From a bacterium D16-34 (GTDB lineage: Bacteria; Actinomycetota; Coriobacteriia; Coriobacteriales; Eggerthellaceae): a stretch of 64,000 nucleotides of DNA. This document shows positions 26,459 through 36,911 of the stretch, in pieces. Location: NCBI GenBank assembly GCA_003612515.1, contig RAZB01000004.1, forward strand, positions 62,001 through 126,000. The letters run 5' to 3'. Both the position numbers and the translations under genes were made by a program. Every line of letters begins with the position of its first letter. Position 1 is the stretch's first letter. The notes below the pieces were generated by a model. It searched no databases. It worked only from the letters and a program-made list of their open reading frames with translations, and was not told the origin of the DNA.

Positions 26459-28288
26459 CTATTCAACCGTCACTGACTTTGCGAGATTACGCGGCTGGTC
26501 TACATCGCAACCACGCTTGATGGCAATAGCGCGCGCAAAGAGCTGCAATGGTACGCTTGCAGTAATAGCAGAAAATGCATCGCGAACTTTCGGGATGTAT
26601 ATCACATGATCGGCATGCTTGGCGATCTCTTCGTCGCCTTCTGTTGCAATAGCAACAATCATAGCACCTCGCGCCTTACTTTCTTGCAGGTTTGAGATGA
26701 CTTTGTCATAAACCGGACTATTTGTAGCAACAGCAATGACCGGAAAGCCCTCTTCGATAAGCGCAATTGGACCGTGCTTCATCTCTCCTGCTGGATATGC
26801 CTCCGCATGCAGATAGCTGATTTCTTTCAGCTTCAGCGCACCTTCATAGCTAATGGCCGCCCCCATGCCGCGCCCCACAAATAGCGCGCTTGTCGCATTT
26901 ACACAGGCGCTGGCCGCCTCATCAATGGCGGCAGTATCTTTCAAGATAGCCTCAACCTGATGAGCGGTGTCTGCCAATTCGCTAAACAAAAGGCGAACCT
27001 GGTTCATCTTGAGTTTGCCTTTGACCTGTGCTAATAACAGAGCCAACAGCGTGAGCGAAACCACCTGCCCTAAAAACGATTTCGTAGAAGCAACCGCAAT
27101 TTCTTTGTTGGCTTTGGTATAGATCACGCCATCGCTCTCACGCGCCACCGGACTTCCGACCACGTTAGTGATGCCAAACACACGAGCGCCTTTCACGCGC
27201 GCATCGCGAATAGCCGCAAGGGTATCGGCGGTCTCACCCGACTGAGACACCGCAACAACAAGGGTCGTTGGAGTGATGATGGGGTTGCGATAACGAAACT
27301 CGCTTGCCACCTCAACTTCAGTTGGAATGCGAGCCCATCCTTCAATCAGATTTTTCGCGATAAGGCCTGCGTGATACGACGTTCCGCACGCGATAACATA
27401 TACCCTATCAATGAGATTGAGCTCTTCGACTGACAAATCGAGCTCATCGATTGAAAGCGCCCCATTCACCAAACGACCTGCTAGCGTATCTCGAATAACA
27501 CGAGGTTGTTCGTGAATCTCTTTGAGCATGAAATCCGGATACCCACCCTTTTCGGCCACGTCAAGATCCCAGTCTACATGCGAGATAACCGGCTCGAACA
27601 AGGCACCTTCTTCGTCATAAAACTCAGCGCCATGTGCAGATAGCTTGGCATATTGCCCATCGGTGAGCACCACCACGTCACGCGTTTCGTCGATCATGGC
27701 AATGATATCGCTTGCGACATAGCTTCCGTCACGCCCGATACCTACCACAAGCGGCGAATCCTTGCGAGCACACACGATAGTACCTGGCTCATGCGCGCTC
27801 ACAACCGCAAGCGCATAAGCGCCTACCAGCTGCTGTGTTGCCAAACGAAGTGCGCTCAGCAAATCCTTTGTTTGTGCATAGCCCTCTTCAAGCAAATGCG
27901 CTACTACCTCAGTATCGGTTTCTGAGGTAAACGTGTGTCCGCGCGCTATCAGATTTTCACGAAGCTCGGCGAAGTTTTCGATAATGCCATTGTGCACCAC
28001 TGCAATTTGGTTGTCGCACGACGTATGCGGATGCGCATTTGCCTCGCTTGGACGACCGTGAGTTGCCCATCGTGTATGCCCGATGCCGCATGTGCCGGTC
28101 AGCTTAAAATGCGAAAGCGTGTGCGCAAGCGCCTCTACTTTTCCCTTGCGATGCACGACTTCAAGTGCGCCATCTTGCTCTATGGCGACACCTGCTGAGT
28201 CGTAACCTCGATACTCAAGACGCTGCAACCCGCCCACCAAAATTGGTTGGGCGCATTTTGTTCCGGTATAACCAACTATGCCGCACAT
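26459..28288 (-). CDS. glmS: Glutamine-fructose-6-phosphate aminotransferase GlmS
   Basis: 609 residues. N-terminal nucleophile Cys2 in MCGIVGYTG, glutaminase motifs (GIGHTRWATHG, HPHTSCDNQIAVVHNGIIEN), two SIS sugar-isomerase domains (ACGTSYHAGLIAKN, SQSGETADTLAA, GRGMGAAISYEGALKLKE) and the C-terminal DQPRNLAKSVTVE. It makes glucosamine-6-phosphate for cell-wall precursors. Strong AAGGAG before the ATG. I see no glmS ribozyme-like sequence upstream. Confidence 0.98.
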   Translation of the reverse strand: MCGIVGYTGTKCAQPILVGGLQRLEYRGYDSAGVAIEQDGALEVVHRKGKVEALAHTLSHFKLTGTCGIGHTRWATHGRPSEANAHPHTSCDNQIAVVHNGIIENFAELRENLIARGHTFTSETDTEVVAHLLEEGYAQTKDLLSALRLATQQLVGAYALAVVSAHEPGTIVCARKDSPLVVGIGRDGSYVASDIIAMIDETRDVVVLTDGQYAKLSAHGAEFYDEEGALFEPVISHVDWDLDVAEKGGYPDFMLKEIHEQPRVIRDTLAGRLVNGALSIDELDLSVEELNLIDRVYVIACGTSYHAGLIAKNLIEGWARIPTEVEVASEFRYRNPIITPTTLVVAVSQSGETADTLAAIRDARVKGARVFGITNVVGSPVARESDGVIYTKANKEIAVASTKSFLGQVVSLTLLALLLAQVKGKLKMNQVRLLFSELADTAHQVEAILKDTAAIDEAASACVNATSALFVGRGMGAAISYEGALKLKEISYLHAEAYPAGEMKHGPIALIEEGFPVIAVATNSPVYDKVISNLQESKARGAMIVAIATEGDEEIAKHADHVIYIPKVRDAFSAITASVPLQLFARAIAIKRGCDVDQPRNLAKSVTVE

Positions 28289-28635
28289 ACCTTGCTCCTT
28301 CTTGCCACACCCAAGGAATTACTTCACTACAACACGCCAGATTGTATTACTTTTTTCGTCATAGCTTATTGGTTCGCCATAGTAGCCAAGCTTCATTTCG
28401 CATTCGTTACGCCATATGTAATTGGCGTCCAATACGGATGCAAACGGCGTCAAATGTGCGCAAGGTTTGAACGATTCGGTGGCGGTTTGGTGTGCAATCG
28501 TTGCTGCTTTATCACAAGGTTTTGGCGAAGCATTGGGCAAAAACTCTTTGATCTACGTACACTTTTCGCCTTGGCTGCCTGCTTCAATGCTTCGAGATGC
28601 CCTGTTGTTCAAAGTTCTTCTCAAGGAGGCAAGCT
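28289..28635. other. Divergent intergenic region glmS / giant surface protein
   Basis: It must hold both promoters, but no consensus pair stands out. A minus-strand TTG-initiated frame of 73 codons (28319-28540) ends in a segment resembling the wing of a WYL-type regulator (WRNECEMKLGYYGEPISYDE...). It could be a small gene or a gene remnant, but start and support are weak. Confidence 0.35.
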
Positions 28636-31600
28636 ATGCCAACCCGACCATTGCCCTACATTAAACCTCACATAAAACGCCTCGGAGCATGTTTGCTTGC
28701 ACTGTTGCTTATAGGTGCGCTTCTTCCGGCAGGCCTTGTAAGTCACCCACAAAAAGCACAGGCAGCAGTGCAAGCAACCACTGTCTCAAGCTTGCTTGGC
28801 ATAACTCGGCAAGACTTTGTTGATTACCTCAACCAGCACAAAAACGACTATCTGGGAACCGCCTATAAATCTGACTGGCCCAATCCGACGACCTACCAAA
28901 CCGGACCGTGGTGGTCTCGTGGCAATCACCCTTACGAGCAAAACGAATACAACGGCGTTAATGGATATGGCATGAATTGTTCAGGATTCTTAGCCCGCGT
29001 CTGGTGTGATATGGGTGCCGAAAACACCACCCTTCTCAACCGGTGGAAAAATGCCCATGCGTGGATGTGGGCAAACAGTGAGACCCTTCGCGAAACGCTC
29101 ATATCGCTCGGTGCAACCTATTACACCTTTGACAGCAAAGAAGACCTGCTTGCTTCAGGCAAGCTTCAAAAAGGCGACCTTGTTCAGATGGACTCCGATT
29201 CCGGAAACGACGACCATGTTGGAATCTTTTGGGGTAGTACCTCCTCGGATGACAAGTTTTGGCATTCGATATTCGACCACAACTCAACAACTACCGGCAA
29301 AAATGTCATTTCAGAAATGTATGGCAAAATGACGTCTGGCACGTATTATCTTTTCAAGTTTGACGAACGCGGATGGTTTAAGCTGTGGAAAGAATCAGCA
29401 GACACTTCGATAACGGCAGGCAATAACACCTATTCACTTGCTGGCGCCACCTTTGGAATCTATTCAACCCAAGCCGATGCCCTCGCAGACCACAACCGCA
29501 TCTCAACGCTTGAGACAAAAGCGCATGCCGATTATGACGAACATCTCTGGAGTTATGCAGAAAGTCCCTGGCTTACTCCTGGCTCCTACTACGTCAAAGA
29601 ACTCACACCCGCGAAAGGCTATGCACTCCCTCAAACCAACGCTATCAAATGTGTCACCGTAAACGCTGGCGAAGAAGCGAGCGCATCACTTACCTTTGCC
29701 GACCCACCAAAAGCTGCACCCATGCATATAGCTCTGCAAAAAATTGATAGCGCCACGTCATCGCACACGCCTCAAGGTGATGCAAGTTTGTCAGATGCTC
29801 AGTTCACCTTAAGCTATTACGACGGCTTCTATAAAACCGCAGATGAAGCCTACGCTTCAGGAGAGCCAAACCGAACATGGGTCATCAAAACCGACCAGGA
29901 AGGCAAAGCGAGTCTCAACACAAACTCGCTCATATCGGGCGACAAGCTCTATCGAGACAAAGACGGCTTTGTCGTTGTTCCGTTAGGCACGCTGCTTATC
30001 GAAGAAACAAAAGCGCCTCTGGGCTATGAGCTGCCCAGAGATGCTTCGCCCGTTGTCCGAACAATTAGCGACACGACGTCCATGACCGAAACGACACTAT
30101 TCTACAACGCGCCAACTATTGCAGATGAGGTAATACGTGGCGGCGTGCGTATTTCAAAACATGATAAAGAGTCTCACGAAACCACCCCTCTTGGCGGCGC
30201 TACGCTTGATGAAACGATCTTTGAGATCGCGCTTGCATCAAACAATCCTATTTATATCGACAATATCAAATACGAACCAGGCGATGTGGTAAAAACACTT
30301 ACGACCAAAGACGGTTTTGCTCAAACAAGCAGCGATTGCCTCCCTTTTGCAACTTACACCATCACCGAAGTTGCTCCCAGCGTTGGCTATAAGCTTACCG
30401 CCACCGATCCGCGCACCTTTTCCATCAAGGAAGACGGGGTGATCGTTGAGCCTTTTGCCACTCAAAACGCATTCGAAAATCAAGTCAAACGCGGGGATCT
30501 GGAGCTGATTAAAGTTGGCGAAGGCAGCATGGAGAGACTGGGGCGAGTGCCTTTTCGCCTAACCAGCAAAACAACCGGCGAAAGCCACATTGTCGTCACC
30601 GACGAGAACGGAAAGCTATCTACGCACTCAGACTGGAATCTGCATTCTCAAAACACCAATGCAAACGACAGCTGCAGCGAAGACACATATGACCTTGAAG
30701 CAGGCGTGTGGTTCGGGTTGACGCAAAGCGGAAATATGACACAACCGATCGATGGCTTAGGTGCCCTTCCTTTTGACACCTACCAACTCACCGAGTTAGC
30801 CTGCAGCGCTAATGCAGGATATCAGCTGGTAGACATTGACAATATCGTGATCAAAAAGGACAAGTGCCTCATCGATCTCGGCACTGTGATAGATAGCGTT
30901 GAGCGCACCCCCGAGATTTCGACATTTGCTCATGGCGAATTTGAGGAAGCCGGTGCAAGTAAGTCTATCTTTTCAGCAACTGATGCAGTTGTGCTCGATG
31001 AAGTTTCTTACGAAAACCTCGATATGGGCAAAACGTATCTTCTCAAAGCAAGCCTTCATGTTGTTGAAACAGCCGAAGATGGCACCACCCAAACTCATCC
31101 CGTCACCAATGCTCTCGATGAGCCTTTAGAGACAAGCCATATCTTCATAGCAACCGCTTCTCATGCAACAACACAAGTCTCAATTACGTTTGACGCAACA
31201 AACTACGCCGATCAAACACTTGTAGTCTACGAGGAGCTTTATGAAGACAACACCACAAGCCCACTTGCAACACATGCCGATCCACTTGATACGGATCAAC
31301 AGGTGATCGTCAAAGCGCCTCGCATTCAAACAAACGCGCGCGATATCGCTGACCAGGACACTATCATAAGCGCTGAGACTAACGTCTGTATAGAAGACGA
31401 GGTAAGCTTTAGTGGACTGACGCCCAACAAAACCTACGAAATCTGCGGTACCCTCATGATCAAAGAAACCGGAGAGCCGCTTATTGATGAAAACGGTAAT
31501 CCCGTCTGCGCGACGCAAGCTTTTACCCCTGATCAACCAGACGGCATGGTTTTAGTAACCTTTAGTTTTGATGCCAGCATGCTTGCCGGACAAACGCTCG

Positions 31601-34380
31601 TGGTTTTTGAATCGCTCCTGCACAATGGACAGCAGATTGCAGTTCATGCAGATCTCGAGGACATCAATCAAACTATTGAAATTCGCGAACCTTCGATTGT
31701 CTCTTACGCTAGTGATTTGCTCGATGGAGCCAAAGCGATACAGCTCAACACAAAAGCAACCCTTGTTGATGTCGTCCACTATGACAATCTCACACCAACA
31801 GCTCTTGCTCTTGCAGAAAACGAACCTGACTATCCAGCTTATCTCGCGGTTGGCATCTTAATATACAAAGCAACAGAAAAGCCCTTAGCACTCAACCCGA
31901 AAGACCAAGATCACGTCAATAGCTTCTTCGACAAGTTCCAAGAACTGCTATCTGATAAGGCAAAAGCAACGTATAGCTTGCTTGCTGATCTTCTCGAGGA
32001 ATATAGCCCTTATGCTGAGTCGATTCCAATTCGCATGGAGTTTTTTGACCCAGACCAAACAAACGGCTCACGAGAAATGCATTTTGAACTACCAGATACG
32101 CTCAGTGAAAACAAAGATGTCGTAATTTATCAGTACCTTTATAAGATGAGCGACGAAGGGCAAGGCGAACTTGTTGGTGTTGATGCAGACATTACCAACG
32201 AAAACCAAACCGTAGCTCTTATAGCTCCGCCTCAAAACGAACCACCTACAACGCCAACCCCTCAAGTACCCAAGACGCCAACACCAGATAGCCCCGACAC
32301 GCCAGACCAAGATTCGCCCAAAACTCCCCTTGTAAAAACTGGTGATACCTTAGCGCTCGGAGCTGTTGCGCTCTTAAGCATTGCCGGCTTAGCCATTGCA
32401 GTCCTTGTGCTCGTTCGCATAAAAAACCACCGCACATCAGCGTCCATCTTTGTACTTGCACTAACGCTCGGTGTAGCCACCGCATGCGGATTGCCCATAA
32501 CCAATCCCGACCCCGCCTTCGCCGATGATGTTCCCATACAAATTCATAAAGGGAGTGTCTTTGATGCTGAAGCGCAAGGGATCATACTAGATAGCAGGCG
32601 GGTTTTCGATATCTCGAAGGCAGAGTTTTCCACTACTAATCCCGCAAAGTTAGGCATAGTCAGCCAGCGCGTCGATCGCGACCCTGTTCATCAAACGTAT
32701 CGAGGGATTGCCTACCTAGAAACCCCAACAAAAGGCATCGAAACTCTTGTTTCTGGAAGTGCGTCGCTTGTGTGGTCAAATGTAGGCGTAGACACTCAGG
32801 GAGATCGCGTAGATGTCGAAATAACAATTTCTGATATCACCATTCACAATAAGACTGCAAACGATGAGGTGATTTTGCTACTCACCGAAGTGGAGGGTTT
32901 TGGCATCCTAGAAGCTCAAGCCATCACCAATACCGGTTTGTGTGGCAACTCCAAAACGCTTTCACTCAACGTTTATAAGACAGGAACCACCACACCAGCA
33001 TCTGGGCACTTTTTGATGGGCGTGAGAGACCTTGACCTTCCTGACCGCGTAAGCGACACAACTCCAAATTACCAAGGGAAATATTGCGAATCAATACAAT
33101 TGCTACAGGGATATGAGCCAGATATCTATATAAACGAGGCATGTTTTTTGTCTATAGACGAATCGCGAGCACTCTTTCAACCCACACAAGAAGATCTCCA
33201 GTCTTCTTTTGACTCCGGATTTGTCGTAGCCCTCAACCCCACCGGATCTCGCTTTTTGTGGGCTGGTACCGCATGCGGAACCGTGGTTTTTGATCAGTTC
33301 GAATCTCATAACATTTTTGCACGCACACAAGGCTGCGGATCCATAAGCGATGAAGGATCAACTCTTGTCGGTTGGAAAAATAGCAAAACATATCACATAA
33401 CACCTGATGAATACTATGAAGTTGCAGATGTTGTAGTTGATGGCGAATCATGTGGTCGCCTCAAGCAATACACTTTTACCAACATAACAGCCGACCATGA
33501 GATTGTAGCTATATTTGAGCCAATACTCATTTCGGTTGAATTTACCGATGGTCTCAATACGCTTTTATCGAGCACAAAAATCCCGCAAGGTTCTATACCT
33601 TGCGACCCCACACCGCCTGTAAGAGATGGATACCTCTTTGAATCTTGGGATGTGCCGCTTGAGAAACTCTTTGCCGACACAACCATCAATGCATTGTGGA
33701 GACCCATTGTCTATTACGTCACCTTCGATAGCAACGGAGGTGTTGGCGATATGCCAAGCCAAGCATTGTCTTTTGACGAAACCGCCTCTCTTGATCCCTG
33801 CACATTTACTAAGCCACAACACACATTTGAAGGCTGGCTTGACGAGCAAGGCGAACTTTATGAAGACGAGGCTTTAGTGAGCAATCTCGCTTCAACCGAT
33901 CTTGCTGAAGTTGATTTAGTGGCGCAATGGGAAGAGATACCCGATAATCCGGCGCAAGTTGAACAACCCCAACCACAGCCCGAAAATCCTCAGCCAGAAA
34001 GCCCGCGCCCTGAAGATGCGCAACCTACAACACCGCAGCCCGAAACACCGCAGCCCGAAAGCCCAGAACTCGATGCGCCGCAACCCGAAGCGCCACAGCC
34101 CGAAGCCCCGCAGCCTGAGACGCCGCAGCCCGAAGCGCCACAACCGGAAAGCCCAGAAGCTGACTTACCAAACCCAACCCAGGAGCAACCTCAGCAAGAC
34201 GTTCATGCAGAAGCCACAACCACAACCCAAAAAGAGCAAGGCGAACAAACAGAGCTGCTTCCTCAAACTGCCGACAACATAGCCATCAAAAAGATCGCTT
34301 TGATGCTCTGTGCGGCAACAAGTATCGCCCTATTCGCCATCATCAGGCTTAAGCACTACCGTCGCAGCCTAAATAACTAA
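28636..34380 (+). CDS. Giant tandem sortase-anchored surface protein (NlpC/P60-like, SpaA/VaFE, B-repeat)
   Basis: 1914 residues from the ATG at 28636 (AAGGAGG ahead). Signal peptide 1-43; NlpC/P60- or CHAP-like domain 55-245 with Cys115 (GMNCSGF) and His194 (DDHVGIFWG); SpaA/Cna-B-like Ig domains 250-745 (KxD...E pairs such as VRISKHD and TITEVAP, able to form isopeptide bonds); three VaFE-type repeats 757-1195; Pro-rich stalk; internal sorting signal LVKTG 1232-1236, membrane helix, RIKNHR; then a second signal peptide (to AFA 1296), an unknown region, InlB-type B-repeats 1633-1755 (VTFDSNGG), a Pro/Gln/Glu stalk, and final LPQTA (1875-1879), helix and basic tail. It thus reads as two surface proteins in one frame. 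No sortase gene lies in the window. Confidence 0.9.
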   Translation: MPTRPLPYIKPHIKRLGACLLALLLIGALLPAGLVSHPQKAQAAVQATTVSSLLGITRQDFVDYLNQHKNDYLGTAYKSDWPNPTTYQTGPWWSRGNHPYEQNEYNGVNGYGMNCSGFLARVWCDMGAENTTLLNRWKNAHAWMWANSETLRETLISLGATYYTFDSKEDLLASGKLQKGDLVQMDSDSGNDDHVGIFWGSTSSDDKFWHSIFDHNSTTTGKNVISEMYGKMTSGTYYLFKFDERGWFKLWKESADTSITAGNNTYSLAGATFGIYSTQADALADHNRISTLETKAHADYDEHLWSYAESPWLTPGSYYVKELTPAKGYALPQTNAIKCVTVNAGEEASASLTFADPPKAAPMHIALQKIDSATSSHTPQGDASLSDAQFTLSYYDGFYKTADEAYASGEPNRTWVIKTDQEGKASLNTNSLISGDKLYRDKDGFVVVPLGTLLIEETKAPLGYELPRDASPVVRTISDTTSMTETTLFYNAPTIADEVIRGGVRISKHDKESHETTPLGGATLDETIFEIALASNNPIYIDNIKYEPGDVVKTLTTKDGFAQTSSDCLPFATYTITEVAPSVGYKLTATDPRTFSIKEDGVIVEPFATQNAFENQVKRGDLELIKVGEGSMERLGRVPFRLTSKTTGESHIVVTDENGKLSTHSDWNLHSQNTNANDSCSEDTYDLEAGVWFGLTQSGNMTQPIDGLGALPFDTYQLTELACSANAGYQLVDIDNIVIKKDKCLIDLGTVIDSVERTPEISTFAHGEFEEAGASKSIFSATDAVVLDEVSYENLDMGKTYLLKASLHVVETAEDGTTQTHPVTNALDEPLETSHIFIATASHATTQVSITFDATNYADQTLVVYEELYEDNTTSPLATHADPLDTDQQVIVKAPRIQTNARDIADQDTIISAETNVCIEDEVSFSGLTPNKTYEICGTLMIKETGEPLIDENGNPVCATQAFTPDQPDGMVLVTFSFDASMLAGQTLVVFESLLHNGQQIAVHADLEDINQTIEIREPSIVSYASDLLDGAKAIQLNTKATLVDVVHYDNLTPTALALAENEPDYPAYLAVGILIYKATEKPLALNPKDQDHVNSFFDKFQELLSDKAKATYSLLADLLEEYSPYAESIPIRMEFFDPDQTNGSREMHFELPDTLSENKDVVIYQYLYKMSDEGQGELVGVDADITNENQTVALIAPPQNEPPTTPTPQVPKTPTPDSPDTPDQDSPKTPLVKTGDTLALGAVALLSIAGLAIAVLVLVRIKNHRTSASIFVLALTLGVATACGLPITNPDPAFADDVPIQIHKGSVFDAEAQGIILDSRRVFDISKAEFSTTNPAKLGIVSQRVDRDPVHQTYRGIAYLETPTKGIETLVSGSASLVWSNVGVDTQGDRVDVEITISDITIHNKTANDEVILLLTEVEGFGILEAQAITNTGLCGNSKTLSLNVYKTGTTTPASGHFLMGVRDLDLPDRVSDTTPNYQGKYCESIQLLQGYEPDIYINEACFLSIDESRALFQPTQEDLQSSFDSGFVVALNPTGSRFLWAGTACGTVVFDQFESHNIFARTQGCGSISDEGSTLVGWKNSKTYHITPDEYYEVADVVVDGESCGRLKQYTFTNITADHEIVAIFEPILISVEFTDGLNTLLSSTKIPQGSIPCDPTPPVRDGYLFESWDVPLEKLFADTTINALWRPIVYYVTFDSNGGVGDMPSQALSFDETASLDPCTFTKPQHTFEGWLDEQGELYEDEALVSNLASTDLAEVDLVAQWEEIPDNPAQVEQPQPQPENPQPESPRPEDAQPTTPQPETPQPESPELDAPQPEAPQPEAPQPETPQPEAPQPESPEADLPNPTQEQPQQDVHAEATTTTQKEQGEQTELLPQTADNIAIKKIALMLCAATSIALFAIIRLKHYRRSLNN
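33964..34160 (+). repeat. PQPE-coding tandem repeat
   Basis: About 12 degenerate 15-bp units (CCGCAGCCCGAAgcgc-like) encode the P-Q-P-E-x wall-spanning stalk of the giant surface protein. Copy number is likely to vary between strains. Confidence 0.85.
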
Positions 34381-34450
34381 CCGAGCTTGATATATAAATC
34401 CGTTTGTCGTTTTAATCTTTTATACCCTTTATGTCTTCGCTCAAAAACAG

Positions 34451-34478
34451 TCAGGTGCCGGCATATGTCGGCACCTGA
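34451..34478. terminator. Terminator between convergent genes
   Basis: Perfect 10-bp arms TCAGGTGCCG (34451-34460) and CGGCACCTGA (34469-34478), flanked by ATTTAC on the plus side and GTTTTTGA on the minus side; it can stop both the surface protein and the EF-G-like transcript. Confidence 0.75.
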
Positions 34479-34524
34479 TTTACAAAAGACGAGTTGTGCT
34501 CAAAGGCACACACCTATTAAGCGT

Positions 34525-36597
34525 TTAGTTACCTGCGGCGCGTGCAGCTTGATAAGCCTCAATAAGCTTCTTCGTTACATCACCTGGGGCTTGTTCGTAG
34601 CCTTCAATCTCAATTGAATACGAGCCTGAACCACGCGTGATAGAACGCAAGTCTTTGGTATATGAAACAACCTCTGCATAAGGAACGCGAACTAGAATAA
34701 CAGTTTCGCCCGCATCATTTGAGTCGGTACCAACAATGCGACCACGACGCGTTGAAATATCAGACATAACTGCGCCTGCATACTCTTCGCCAACCGTCAC
34801 AGCAACGTTGGCCATTGGTTCCAAAATAATAGGATCTGCTTTTTCGCAAGCAGCCCTAAAGCCTATGCGAGCTGCCGTTTTGAAAGCCATTTCGTTTGAG
34901 TCTACTGAGTGATAGGAACCATCATAGACCGCACACTTAATGTCAACCATGGGATATCCCGCCAAGAAGCCTTCCAGCATGGCATCCTGGACACCCTTGT
35001 CAACAGCAGGAATAAGACCGTTTGGAATTGCGCCGCCACGGATTTCGTCAACGAATTCATATCCGCGACCAGGGTTAGGCTCAAGACGCAACCAGCAATC
35101 ACCAAACTGACCAGATCCGCCGGTTTGCTTCTTATGGCGACCCTGCGCTTCAGCGGTTTTGCGAATGGTCTCACGATACGGAATGCGAACAGGAACCAAA
35201 CGAGCCTCAACACCAGTTTGCTCCTTCAGACGAGCAAGCAGCGTTTCAACCTGAGCCTCACCCATTGCAGTAACTACGGTTTGATGCGTCTCTTCACTGC
35301 GGTTCACATGAATAGTCGGATCGGTATCAATGATGCGAGCTAAGAAGGTACCAAGCTTGTCTTCTTCCTTCTTGTTCACGCACTCAATTGCAACAGGATA
35401 TTGCGGAACAGGCAAAGGCAGCGGGTCGATCGCGATAGAGCCTGACTTCGAGAAGGTGTCGCCCGTTTTTGCATCAGTAAGCTTTGGAATAACAATGATG
35501 TCACCAGCTTTAGCGCTCTTCACGTCGTTCGACTCTTTGCCCATCATGACATATAAATGCCCCAGGCGATCCTTTTTACCCGTGCGAGCATTAATGAGTT
35601 CCATGCCAGGCTCAAGCACACCAGAGATTACTTTCACGAAGCTCAAGCGACCAACATAGGGGTCAGCAGCAGTCTTAAATACAAACGCCGCTGGCTCACC
35701 AGTCTCATCAACATAGGTGATATCTCCATTAGCCAGGCGGAAACGACCATGATGACGAGGATGCGGGAAATATGTTGCAATATCTTCCATCAATCCTTGA
35801 ATGCCCTGCTCAATGATGGTAGAGCCAACAAATACCGGAATGAAGAGCTCTTGAGCGATAGCTTTATCAAGAAGCTCCTCAAGCTCTTGTTGGGTAAGCT
35901 GCTCTTCGCCATCAAGATATTTCATCATGAGTTCGTCGTCTGCTTCGGCAACCAAATCGCAAAGTTTATCGCGAGCGGCCTGTGCAGCATCCATGTAATC
36001 AGGCGGAATATCTTCAACACGCTCTGACGTGCCGCCTTGATCAAAGTAGCGTGCTTTCATGCGAATAATGTCAATGACACCACGGAAATCTTTGTCTTGT
36101 CCAATCGGAATAGTAACCGGACCCAAACGGCTACCAAATCGAGCGTGCAATTGCGCCATAGCAATTTCAAAGTCTGCATGCTCGCGATCAATATGATTGA
36201 TAAATACGGCGCGCGAAAGACGCATACCTTCCGCTTCACGCCAAAGTTTTGTGGTCATAACTTGAGGACCAGCTACGGCATCAACTACAAACAATGCCAT
36301 TTCAGCAGCTTGCATAGTAGCTAACGTATCACCAATAAAATCAGGATGCCCTGAAGTATCCAACAGATTAATCTTGTAATCTTTGTACGGAATTGGAGCA
36401 ATAGAGGTGCCGATAGTAAATTTGCGCCGGATCTCCTCATCATCATAATCAAGATAGGATTTCCCGTCATGGGTTGTACCCATACGCGGCGTACGCCCAG
36501 AGACGTGCAGCATCGCTTCGGCAAGCGATGTCTTGCCGGCGCCGTCTTGGCCGACCAGCACAATATTTCTGACATGTTCGGTAGCAGGAGCTGCCAT
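34525..36597 (-). CDS. EF-G-like translational GTPase (second EF-G paralog type)
   Basis: 690 residues with all five EF-G domains. The G motifs deviate from true EF-G: G1 GQDGAGKTS, G3 DTSGHPDF (DTPGH in EF-G), G4 NHID (NKMD in EF-G). Such proteins form the actinobacterial EF-G-like family, whose function is poorly defined and not tetracycline protection by default. The ATG at 36597 begins MAAPATEHVRNIVLVGQD and has GGTGG 5 nt ahead; 34 upstream in-frame residues look non-conserved. Confidence 0.88.
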   Translation of the reverse strand: MAAPATEHVRNIVLVGQDGAGKTSLAEAMLHVSGRTPRMGTTHDGKSYLDYDDEEIRRKFTIGTSIAPIPYKDYKINLLDTSGHPDFIGDTLATMQAAEMALFVVDAVAGPQVMTTKLWREAEGMRLSRAVFINHIDREHADFEIAMAQLHARFGSRLGPVTIPIGQDKDFRGVIDIIRMKARYFDQGGTSERVEDIPPDYMDAAQAARDKLCDLVAEADDELMMKYLDGEEQLTQQELEELLDKAIAQELFIPVFVGSTIIEQGIQGLMEDIATYFPHPRHHGRFRLANGDITYVDETGEPAAFVFKTAADPYVGRLSFVKVISGVLEPGMELINARTGKKDRLGHLYVMMGKESNDVKSAKAGDIIVIPKLTDAKTGDTFSKSGSIAIDPLPLPVPQYPVAIECVNKKEEDKLGTFLARIIDTDPTIHVNRSEETHQTVVTAMGEAQVETLLARLKEQTGVEARLVPVRIPYRETIRKTAEAQGRHKKQTGGSGQFGDCWLRLEPNPGRGYEFVDEIRGGAIPNGLIPAVDKGVQDAMLEGFLAGYPMVDIKCAVYDGSYHSVDSNEMAFKTAARIGFRAACEKADPIILEPMANVAVTVGEEYAGAVMSDISTRRGRIVGTDSNDAGETVILVRVPYAEVVSYTKDLRSITRGSGSYSIEIEGYEQAPGDVTKKLIEAYQAARAAGN

Positions 36598-36911
36598 AAT
36601 GACCACCAACTTCCTTTTCGCGCAATCGATAAAGCGCAAGCTTCCCTGCTGGCGCTCACCGATTACAGTCGGGTCTGTTACGCTCAACCGGGCGGTCATA
36701 TATGGTGCGCCCGATCAGGCGCAATTACGATGGTTTTAAGTTTATCGCACTAGAAGTAAAGCGAAGTGCAAACCGGCAACTACTTAGTTGACAATTTAGC
36801 AACGCCCCCGATCATTGGCGCGTTAACCCCTAAAGCGCCAAAGCAACCTATACACATCGCTCGCCTCCCCCAAGCCAAGCGTGCAGATACCAGACGAACA
36901 CAAAACAGGCA

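Noticed and set aside
28289-28400. glmS ribozyme
   Set aside because: No catalytic core-like sequence is visible just upstream of the glmS start.
28319-28540. 73-codon minus-strand ORF upstream of glmS
   Set aside because: TTG start, weak site and only a short stretch that resembles a WYL regulator wing; mentioned in the intergenic entry but not called as a gene.
34525-36597. Tetracycline ribosomal protection protein
   Set aside because: N-terminal HVRNIVLVGQDGAGKTSLAEAML and the DTSGH/NHID motifs match the EF-G-like actinobacterial paralog, not TetM-type proteins.
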